A DNA stretch of 6,615 nucleotides from Pseudomonadota bacterium (GTDB lineage Bacteria > Pseudomonadota > Gammaproteobacteria > Burkholderiales > Burkholderiaceae), in NCBI GenBank assembly GCA_029777935.1, contig JAKORH010000086.1, positions 1 through 6,615 of the forward strand, read 5' to 3'. Below, piece after piece: positions 1 through 5,226 of the stretch. The position numbers and the translations under genes were made by a program. Under the pieces are notes generated by a model, which saw only the letters and a list, made by a program, of their open reading frames with translations, searched no databases and was not told where the DNA came from. The first letter of the stretch is position 1. Every line of letters begins with the position of its first letter.

Positions 1-249
1 AAGGTCAACATCGACACCGACATCCGGCTGGCGATGACCGCGGCGATCCGCAAATTCCTGGTGGAGAACCCGAGCCACTTCGATCCGCGCGACTACCTGA
101 AGCCCGCGCGCGCGGCGGCCAAGGCGATCTGCAAGCAGCGCTACCAGCAGTTCGGCTGTGAAGGGCGCGCCAGCCAGATCCAGCCGATCGCGCTCGACAG
201 GATCGCCCACAAGTACCGCACCGGCGAACTGTCACAGCACGTTCACTGA
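1..249 (+). CDS. fba: Class II fructose-bisphosphate aldolase, CbbA type, C-terminal part
   Basis: This is the final 82 residues of a class II (zinc-dependent) fructose-1,6-bisphosphate aldolase, read in frame 1 from the left edge to TGA at 247-249; the start lies outside. The enzyme reversibly cleaves fructose-1,6-bisphosphate to dihydroxyacetone phosphate and glyceraldehyde-3-phosphate in the cytoplasm, serving glycolysis, gluconeogenesis and, where present, the Calvin cycle. The fragment opens with KVNIDTD (residues 1-7), the conserved Asn-x-Asp-Thr strand-loop that contacts substrate and phosphate in the family. It continues with the family's C-terminal helices: 'MTAAIRKFL', 'HFDPRDYLKPAR', the 'ICKQRYQQFG' segment and a 'YRTGEL' end. 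Family members of this subtype are about 350 residues, so roughly three quarters is missing to the left. The zinc ligands and catalytic Asp are not visible. A hairpin terminator follows 20 bases after the stop. The family call is firm; the CbbA/FbaA subtype is by motif resemblance. Confidence 0.95.
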   Translation, partial: KVNIDTDIRLAMTAAIRKFLVENPSHFDPRDYLKPARAAAKAICKQRYQQFGCEGRASQIQPIALDRIAHKYRTGELSQHVH

Positions 250-269
250 CCCGGCCCTGCCGCCCGGAC

Positions 270-291
270 AACGGCGCCTGCGGGCGCCGTT
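270..291 (+). terminator. Hairpin terminator after the aldolase gene
   Basis: A perfect 9-bp stem, AACGGCGCC paired with GGCGCCGTT, encloses a TGCG tetraloop and begins 20 bases after the aldolase stop codon. The stem is very GC-rich and its last two bases plus the next (TTCTG) give only a weak T run, so it may work as an intrinsic terminator of the GC-rich type or as a 3'-end stabiliser. Its placement between a stop codon and an unrelated gene on the same strand supports the terminator reading. A Rho-dependent ending cannot be excluded. Confidence 0.7.
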
Positions 292-369
292 CTGCTGTCG
301 CGATCGCTGCGGCGACTACGTAGATCGGCTCCAAAACGGCCCGCTTTTCGGTCCTTTTGCCCGGCGGAC

Positions 370-389
370 CAGCGCGAAGAATCGCGCTG
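370..389 (+). promoter_or_regulatory. Hairpin in the leader of the chemoreceptor gene
   Basis: CAGCGCGA and TCGCGCTG form a perfect 8-bp inverted repeat around an AGAA loop, ending 37 bases before the MCP start codon. A looser inverted repeat GGTCC...GGACC (350-354 and 366-370) abuts it on the left. It is either a leader RNA hairpin, a protein-binding palindrome, or a second, back-up terminator for the aldolase transcript; it has no T run, which weakens the last option. I see no convincing sigma-28 flagellar promoter in the 177-base gap (250-426). Confidence 0.4.
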
Positions 390-426
390 ACGTTCTCTCC
401 GCTGCGAGTCTTCACGGGTCGCCCCG

Positions 427-2502
427 ATGAGCTTCATCGCCAACCTGAAAGTCGTTCACCGGTTCACTCTGCTGGGCATGATCGCCTTCTTGCTGACGAT
501 TATTCCGTCCACGCTGTACGTGCGCCAGGCTTATCAGGAAATGCGGATCGCCGAACGCGAGGCAAGCGGCGTGGCATCGGTCAGGCCGCTGCTCAAGGTG
601 ATCGAGCTGACGCAGCAGCACCGCGCGCTGTCCGCGCTGGTGCTCGGCGGCGATGCAGCGATGGAACCGCAGCGGGCCGCCAAGGCGCAGGAGATCGACA
701 AGGCGGCCGAGGCAGTGTCGGCCGCTCTCGCGCTGCTGCACGACGCGGGCGCGCGCGCTAGCTGGCAAGGCGCGCAGCAGGATTGGGCCGCGCTGCGCTC
801 GAGCGTTGCCGCGCGCGGCCTGTCGGTGGCGGACAGTTTCGACCGGCACGTCGCGCTCATCGCGCGGCTGCTGCAAGAGAACGAACAATTCGCCGACGAC
901 TTCGGCCTGTCGCTCGACCCGGAGCTCGAGAGCTACGAACTGGTGCAGGCGGTGCTGTACGCGCTGCCGGCGCTGACCGAGGACCTGGGCAAAGTGCGCG
1001 CGAAGGGCGGCGGCATGCTCGCGACCCGCACTGCATCGCCGACCGACCGGCAGGCGCTCGGCTTCTACATTTCCAAGGCGACTGACGGGCTGTCGTTGAT
1101 GACGCGCGCCTTCGACAAGGCGGCCAGCGCCAATCCCGGGCTGAAGGACAAGCTGGATGGGCCGATGCGCACCGCGGCTGATCTTGCGCAGCAGTCCGCG
1201 AGGCTCGCGACGGAGCAGGTCGTCGCGTCCGCGCAACTCACCTACGCGGCGCCGGACTTCGTCGCCGCGCTGACGCGCGCGATCGAGGCGCAGTTCAAGG
1301 TGAACGACGCGGCGCTCGACGTACTGGCACGGATGCTCGACGATCGGGTCGCCGGCAAGCAGCGCGCGCTGGTGCTGCTACTGGGCGGGCTCGCGCTGCT
1401 GATCGGACTCGGCTCGTGGTTGGCGCTGGCGGCCGCACGCTCGATCACAGGTCAGCTCGGCGGCGAGCCGGCGCAGGTCATGGCGATCGCCAACGCGGTG
1501 GCCGCCGGCGACCTCACCACGTCGATCACGCAGGGCAGCGGCGACGACGCCAGCATCATGGCCGCAATGGCGCGCATGCAGCAGTCGCTGCGGCGACTGG
1601 TCGGGCAGGTGCTCGCGGGCGCCGACGCGATCGCCACCGGCACCGCGCAGATCGCTGCCGGCAGCCAGGACCTATCGAGCCGCACCGAGGAACAGGCCAG
1701 CTCCCTGCAGCAGACGGCCGCGTCGATGGAACAGCTCACCAGCGCGGTGAAACAGAGCGCCGACAACGCGAAGCAGGCCAGTCAGATCGCCGCCAGCGCG
1801 TCGGACGCTGCCGGCAAGGGCGGTGCGGTCGTGGGCCAGGTGGTGGCCACGATGCAGGACATCACGGCGTCGAGCCGCAAGATCGCAGAGATCATCGGAG
1901 TGATCGACGGCATCGCGTTCCAGACCAACATCCTGGCCCTGAACGCGGCGGTGGAAGCGGCCCGCGCCGGCGAGCAAGGCCGCGGCTTCGCGGTGGTGGC
2001 CGGCGAGGTGCGCACCCTCGCGCAAAGAAGCGCGCAGGCAGCACGCGAGATCAAGAGCCTGATCGGCGCGTCGGTGGAGAAGATCGAAAGCGGGGCGCAA
2101 CTGGTCAACGCCGCCGGCACCAACATGGAAACGATCGTCGCGCAGGTCAGGCGCGTGACCGACCTGGTCGGCGAGATCACTGCGGCGAGCCTCGAGCAGA
2201 GCAGCGGCATCGGCCAGGTCAACGACGCGGTGACGCAGATGGATCAGGTCACGCAGCAGAACGCCGCGCTGGTCGAGGAGTCGGCCGCGGCCGCGCAGAG
2301 CCTGAAGGACCAGGCCGGCCGGCTCGCCGAAGCGGTGAAGGTCTTCAAGCTCGCGCAGAACGAAGCGCGAGCGGCGATCGGCCAGGCGCGGGAATCCAGC
2401 AAGGCTGCGGTGCCGCATGCCGGCCAGAGCGCGAAGAACACGACCCGAGCCGCTCGTGCGGGCGCGGCTGGAGCGGCGGGCGGCGACTGGCAGGAGTTCT
2501 GA
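427..2502 (+). CDS. Methyl-accepting chemotaxis protein, transmembrane
   Basis: This is a full-length transmembrane chemoreceptor of 691 residues that signals through CheW/CheA. Segments in order: a short cytoplasmic N-terminus; a first membrane helix at about 12-32; a periplasmic, mostly helical sensor region at about 33-312; a second membrane helix at about 313-336; a HAMP domain at about 337-390, with the QLGGEP junction; and the cytoplasmic signalling coiled coil. The hairpin tip is at 489-532, with the invariant '[20 protein letters not shown]' and '[15 protein letters not shown]' core. Candidate methylation sites fitting the small-small-x-x-E/Q-E/Q pattern are at 417-426 ([10 protein letters not shown]), 431-440 and 613-622. 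The protein ends with an Ala-rich tether (about 641-686) and DWQEF, which fits the xWxxF pentapeptide that docks CheR/CheB in other receptors. The sensor region carries '[14 protein letters not shown]' (63-76), resembling nitrate/nitrite-sensing (NIT-type) helical sensors, but the ligand is unknown. No strong Shine-Dalgarno precedes ATG 427; the start is chosen because TM1 follows at the usual distance. Confidence 0.95.
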   Translation: MSFIANLKVVHRFTLLGMIAFLLTIIPSTLYVRQAYQEMRIAEREASGVASVRPLLKVIELTQQHRALSALVLGGDAAMEPQRAAKAQEIDKAAEAVSAALALLHDAGARASWQGAQQDWAALRSSVAARGLSVADSFDRHVALIARLLQENEQFADDFGLSLDPELESYELVQAVLYALPALTEDLGKVRAKGGGMLATRTASPTDRQALGFYISKATDGLSLMTRAFDKAASANPGLKDKLDGPMRTAADLAQQSARLATEQVVASAQLTYAAPDFVAALTRAIEAQFKVNDAALDVLARMLDDRVAGKQRALVLLLGGLALLIGLGSWLALAAARSITGQLGGEPAQVMAIANAVAAGDLTTSITQGSGDDASIMAAMARMQQSLRRLVGQVLAGADAIATGTAQIAAGSQDLSSRTEEQASSLQQTAASMEQLTSAVKQSADNAKQASQIAASASDAAGKGGAVVGQVVATMQDITASSRKIAEIIGVIDGIAFQTNILALNAAVEAARAGEQGRGFAVVAGEVRTLAQRSAQAAREIKSLIGASVEKIESGAQLVNAAGTNMETIVAQVRRVTDLVGEITAASLEQSSGIGQVNDAVTQMDQVTQQNAALVEESAAAAQSLKDQAGRLAEAVKVFKLAQNEARAAIGQARESSKAAVPHAGQSAKNTTRAARAGAAGAAGGDWQEF

Positions 2503-2564
2503 AGGATCGCGGCGGTGACACCGCGCGTCGGCCGCAAGCTTTCAGTTTGCGCGATGATGGCGCC
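2503..2564 (+). promoter_or_regulatory. Gap with two small inverted repeats before the DUF364 gene
   Basis: The 62 bases between the MCP stop and the next start hold two inverted repeats. The first is GCGGTG-A-CACCGC (2512-2524), which may also pair as CGCGG...CCGCG (2508-2512 with 2521-2525). The second is CGCAAGC-TTTCA-GTTTGCG (2533-2551), a 7-bp stem with one G-T pair whose 3' arm ends 13 bases before GTG 2565. Neither is followed by a T tract. They could weakly attenuate read-through from the MCP gene, bind a regulator, or structure the leader of the downstream mRNA. No recognisable promoter or Shine-Dalgarno is seen here, so co-transcription with the MCP gene is possible. Confidence 0.35.
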
Positions 2565-3410
2565 GTGACCGTCGCCGACGAGATCGTCCGACAGATCGAG
2601 CGCATCGCGCAGCTTTCCCCGCTGCCTGCGGTCAAGGCGCTGCACGCGCCGCCGCCGTCGAGCGACGGCACGCGCGAGGGCGAGTTCTGCGCGGTCGAAC
2701 TCGAAGACGGCTCGCTCGGGCTGAGCTTCGTGCTGCTCGGCACGACGCTCGGAGAACTGCGCGCCGGCGAGCGGTCGAAGTGGTCGGGAATGCCGGCGGC
2801 GGCGCTGGCGCGTGAATTCTCCGGACCGACCGTCGAGGAACGCACGCTCGGCCTGGCCGCAGTCAACGCGGTCACGCGGTGGCTGTTCGATCGCGCGCGC
2901 TTCCGGCCGGCTGCCGCCGGGGGCTCGATCGGCGACCTCGACCTGAAGGCCGCGGATCACCTCGGCATGATCGGCCTGTTCCCGCCGCTGGTGCCGCGCG
3001 TGCTCGCCACCGGCGCGCGGCTGACCGTGCTCGAACTGCGCGCCGACCTGGCGGGTCCGCGCGACGGCTGGCAGGTCACGCTCGATCCTGCGCTGCTCGC
3101 CGTCTGCAACAAGATCCTGTCGACCAGCACGGTGCTGCTGAACGACACGCTCGACGACATGCTCGCGCGCTGCCGCCACGCCGAGCGCTTCGCGCTGATC
3201 GGCCCCGGCGCCAGTTGCCTGCCCGACGCGCTGTTCGCGCGCGGCGTAACCTCGCTCGGCGGCGTGTGGATCGACGATGCCGAAGCGTTCAAGCGCGCGC
3301 TGGCGCGCGGCGAACCGTCGACGCCGTTCACGACCAAGGTGGTGCTGAAGCCCGAGGACTACCCGGGGTTCGACGCGCTGTGCGAGAAGGTTGCCGGTTC
3401 GAAGCGCTAG
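2565..3410 (+). CDS. DUF4213/DUF364 family protein (putative heavy-metal chelation)
   Basis: The product is a 281-residue cytoplasmic protein with no signal peptide or membrane segment. Its N-terminal part (about 5-105) matches the DUF4213 pattern: 'VELEDGSLGLSFVLLG' at 44-59 and 'ERTLGLAAVNAVTRWLFD' at 92-109. The C-terminal part (about 120-265) matches the DUF364 pattern: 'GMIGLFPPLVPR' (134-145), 'TVLLNDTLDDMLAR' (189-202) and 'LIGPGASCLPDALFARGVT' (211-229). Structural work on family members described an enolase-N-terminal-like plus Rossmann-like arrangement and led to the name 'putative heavy-metal chelation'; no reaction is established. Cysteines occur at 42, 181, 203, 218 and 273, scattered rather than in a CxxC cluster. 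The start is GTG 2565. The same frame runs open far upstream, but that stretch is the MCP gene read out of frame, and the only other nearby start is TTG 2547. The stop TAG (3408-3410) overlaps the convergent thiolase stop. Gene position after an MCP gives no functional clue. Confidence 0.85.
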   Translation: MTVADEIVRQIERIAQLSPLPAVKALHAPPPSSDGTREGEFCAVELEDGSLGLSFVLLGTTLGELRAGERSKWSGMPAAALAREFSGPTVEERTLGLAAVNAVTRWLFDRARFRPAAAGGSIGDLDLKAADHLGMIGLFPPLVPRVLATGARLTVLELRADLAGPRDGWQVTLDPALLAVCNKILSTSTVLLNDTLDDMLARCRHAERFALIGPGASCLPDALFARGVTSLGGVWIDDAEAFKRALARGEPSTPFTTKVVLKPEDYPGFDALCEKVAGSKR

Positions 3411-4591
3411 ACCCGCTCGACGATCGTCACGTTCGCCAGCCCGCCGCCTTCGCACATGGTCTGTAGGCCGTAGCGCTTGCCGCGCGCGTGCAGCGCATGC
3501 ACGAGCGTGGCCATCAGCTTGGCGCCGGAGGCGCCGAGCGGATGGCCGAGCGCGATAGCGCCGCCGTTGACGTTCAGCTTCTTCGGATCGGCGCCCGTGG
3601 CCTTCAGCCACGCCAGCGGCACCGAGGCGAACGCCTCGTTGACTTCGACGAGATCGATGTCGTCGAGCGCGAGGCCCGCCTTGCGCAGCGCGAGCGGCGT
3701 GGCGGGCACCGGGCCTTCGAGCATGATCACCGGGTCGTGGCCGATCACTGTCATCTGGCGCACGAGCGCGAGCGGCCTCGCCTTGCTTCCCATCGCCTTC
3801 AGCCCGCGTTCGCTGGCGACCACGAGCGCGGCGGCGCCGTCGCAGATCTGGCTCGCGCTGGCAGCCGTGATGCGGCCGCCTTCCTGCAGCAGCTTCACCG
3901 CCGCGATGCCTTCGAGCGACGCGTCGAAGCGGATGCCTTCGTCGGCCGCGTGCACCTCTGCGGTCCCCGTGCCCTCGGCGTCGCGCACCGGCAGCGGCAG
4001 GATCTCGGCCTCGAAGCGTCCTTCGCGCGTGGCGGCGGCGGCGCGCTGGTGGCTCGCCAGCGCGTACGCGTCGAGTTCGTCCTTCGACAGCTCGTATTTC
4101 CTCGCCAGCATCTCGGCGCCCATGAACTGGCTGAACTGCACGCCGGGATAGCGCTGCTTCATCGCCGGGCTCATGTAGCTGCCGAAACCGTTCTTGAACG
4201 GCAGTGTGGCGGGCAGTCCCATCGGCACGCGCGTCATGCTCTCGACGCCGCCGGCGATCACGATGTCCTGCGCGCCCGACAGCACCGCCTGCGCGGCGAA
4301 GTGCAGTGCCTGCTGCGACGAGCCGCACTGGCGGTCTATCGACGTGCCGGGCACCGACTCCGGCAGTCGCGACGCGAGCACCGCGTTGCGCGCGATGTTG
4401 TTCGACTGCTCGCCGGCCTGGCCGACGCAGCCGAGGATCACGTCGTCAATCAGCAGCGGATCGAGATCGAGCTGCGCGACCAGCGCGTCGAGCACCTGCG
4501 CGGCGAGATCGGCCGGATGCCAGCCCGCGAGCCGGCCGCCCTTGCGGGCGCCGGCGGTGCGGAGGGCGGCGACGATGAAGGCTTCGGACAT
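3407..4591 (-). CDS. Acetyl-CoA C-acyltransferase (thiolase family)
   Basis: The product is a 394-residue thiolase, the usual length for the family. Thiolases catalyse CoA-dependent cleavage of 3-ketoacyl-CoA to acetyl-CoA and a shortened acyl-CoA, or the reverse condensation. All catalytic elements are present: nucleophile Cys89 in 'SIDRQCGSSQQALHF', the NEAFA loop at 318-322, His350 in 'GGAIALGHPLGASG', and Cys380 in 'QTMCEGGGLANVTI'. The C-terminal motif MCEGGG, rather than the CIGGGMG of classical PhaA/AtoB, resembles the FadA5/FadA6-like thiolases. This hints at degradation of branched, steroid or other unusual acyl-CoAs rather than polyhydroxybutyrate synthesis; that is inference. The start is ATG 4591-4589 because AGGAG lies five bases upstream (4597-4601) and MSEAFIVAALRT is the normal thiolase N-terminus. 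An in-frame extension to 4756 would translate a dispersed repeat and is rejected. No hydratase, dehydrogenase or acyl-CoA ligase neighbour is in view, so the pathway cannot be fixed. Confidence 0.95.
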   Translation of the reverse strand: MSEAFIVAALRTAGARKGGRLAGWHPADLAAQVLDALVAQLDLDPLLIDDVILGCVGQAGEQSNNIARNAVLASRLPESVPGTSIDRQCGSSQQALHFAAQAVLSGAQDIVIAGGVESMTRVPMGLPATLPFKNGFGSYMSPAMKQRYPGVQFSQFMGAEMLARKYELSKDELDAYALASHQRAAAATREGRFEAEILPLPVRDAEGTGTAEVHAADEGIRFDASLEGIAAVKLLQEGGRITAASASQICDGAAALVVASERGLKAMGSKARPLALVRQMTVIGHDPVIMLEGPVPATPLALRKAGLALDDIDLVEVNEAFASVPLAWLKATGADPKKLNVNGGAIALGHPLGASGAKLMATLVHALHARGKRYGLQTMCEGGGLANVTIVERV

Positions 4592-4596
4592 GGGAA

Positions 4597-4601
4597 CTCC
4601 T
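4597..4601 (-). promoter_or_regulatory. Ribosome binding site of the thiolase gene
   Basis: On the - strand the sequence GCAGGAGTTCCC precedes ATG 4591, giving AGGAG with a five-base spacer. This is the clearest Shine-Dalgarno in the window and decides the thiolase start against the longer open frame that continues to 4756. Confidence 0.85.
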
Positions 4602-4646
4602 GCTTTGTGTGCTGTGCAAGAAAGCGGCGCGTGGTTGCGGGGGCCG

Positions 4647-4683
4647 CCCTCACCCCAACTCCTCTCTCGGTGGGAGAGGGGCG
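4647..4683. repeat. Dispersed palindromic intergenic repeat (CCCTCACCCC...GGGAGAGGGG type)
   Basis: CCCTCACCCCAA is followed by an inverted repeat: CTCCTCTCTC (4659-4668), GGT, GGGAGAGGGG (4672-4681). Read as + strand RNA it makes a 10-bp stem with two G-U pairs; on the - strand the same positions become C-A mismatches. Its layout and sequence match the short 'CCCTCTCCC...GGGAGAGGG' intergenic elements scattered through many proteobacterial genomes. When translated, the element yields the tell-tale 'LSHRERSWGEGG'-like peptide. It sits in the 100-base gap between the Uma2 stop and the thiolase start. It might help end the Uma2 transcript, but the better-folding strand is the opposite one. Repetition elsewhere in this genome is inferred, as only one copy is in the window. 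Confidence 0.65.
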
Positions 4684-4691
4684 TCGCTGCG

Positions 4692-5201
4692 TCAGCGCGG
4701 GTAGGTGCCGGGTGGAAGGGTGAGCGCCAACCCCATTGCGCTGGCGCTGCGCTCACCTTCGGCGCCGAAGTGGCGGATGCGGCCGCTCAGTTCGACCAGG
4801 ATCACTTCGCGCGCGCCGGCTTCCAGATACGCGGCGACCTTCTCGTTCAACTCCCGGCGCGTGTTGTCTTCGGACTGCACCTCGACGCAGATCGCCGGCG
4901 CGGGGCTGACCGGATCGATGCCGGTCCACGCCTTCTGCCACACCACGTCGGGAATGCGCACGCCAATCGATGTCACGACGGCGATGCCAGGGAGAGCCTC
5001 GCCGCCAAGCTGCTGCTGAATCTGCACGATGAACGCGCTGACGATGCGCTGATGCGGTGTCTTGGGCGTAATCAATTCGATCACCTCGCCGTATTCGTCC
5101 AGCTCGTAACGCTCGGGTAGTCCGCGAGTGCCGAGCAGGGCGTTCCAGCGCTGCGCAAGTTCCTGCGGCGAGAGTTTCGGGTAGACGATCGGCGCGTTCA
5201 T
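4692..5201 (-). CDS. Uma2 family (DUF820) PD-(D/E)XK-fold protein, putative endonuclease
   Basis: The product is a 169-residue cytoplasmic protein of the Uma2/DUF820 family, predicted to have the PD-(D/E)XK nuclease fold. The expected core elements appear in order: 'YGEVIELITPKTPHQRIV' (37-54, with His50), 'VRIPDVVW' with Asp85, 'PAICVEVQSEDN' with Glu107, and 'LNEKVAAYLEAGAREVILVEL' with Lys121. Asp85, Glu107 and Lys121 would form the metal-binding catalytic set. The length is slightly below the usual 180-200 residues of the family. The family is abundant in cyanobacteria and other environmental bacteria, often in many copies, and its biological role is unknown. ATG 5201 lacks a Shine-Dalgarno, but a TATACT box lies nine bases upstream. 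It lies 25 bases after the M14 gene, on the same strand. The family call is firm; nuclease activity is not demonstrated by the sequence. Confidence 0.88.
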   Translation of the reverse strand: MNAPIVYPKLSPQELAQRWNALLGTRGLPERYELDEYGEVIELITPKTPHQRIVSAFIVQIQQQLGGEALPGIAVVTSIGVRIPDVVWQKAWTGIDPVSPAPAICVEVQSEDNTRRELNEKVAAYLEAGAREVILVELSGRIRHFGAEGERSASAMGLALTLPPGTYPR

Positions 5202-5210
5202 CGTGCGGTG

Positions 5211-5216
5211 AGTATA
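5211..5216 (-). promoter_or_regulatory. Possible -10 box for the Uma2 gene, leaderless
   Basis: On the - strand TATACT, one mismatch from TATAAT, ends nine bases before the ATG of the Uma2 gene. A start point six to eight bases downstream would put the mRNA 5' end within a few bases of the ATG, which fits the lack of a Shine-Dalgarno. The -35 candidate at 17-base spacing (TCGGCT, 5234-5239) is poor, and would lie within the end of the M14 coding sequence. Treat it as a candidate only. Confidence 0.4.
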
Positions 5217-5226
5217 GGCCGCAAAA

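Noticed and set aside
316..323. CTACGTAG palindrome upstream of the chemoreceptor
   Set aside because: An isolated 8-base palindrome without a second copy or known motif is not enough to call an operator.
250..426. Sigma-28 type flagellar promoter before the chemoreceptor
   Set aside because: I looked for TAAA and GCCGATAA boxes at proper spacing and found nothing better than chance.
412..1236. A 274-codon - strand open frame opposite the MCP sensor region
   Set aside because: It has Arg-rich shadow composition, no ribosome binding site seen, and lies fully within the MCP gene.
1416..2564. In-frame upstream extension of the DUF364 gene into the MCP gene
   Set aside because: This stretch is the MCP gene read in another frame, with a low-complexity Arg/Gly-rich product; the real protein starts near GTG 2565.
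2244..4328. A 694-codon open frame on the - strand across the MCP end, the DUF364 gene and the thiolase
   Set aside because: The translation is Arg/Ala/Gly-rich without any family motif and overlaps three well-supported genes; long antisense frames are expected at this GC content.
3488..4723. A 411-codon + strand open frame opposite the thiolase
   Set aside because: It is antisense to a thiolase with complete catalytic motifs, and its product is Arg/Gln/His-rich without recognisable domains.
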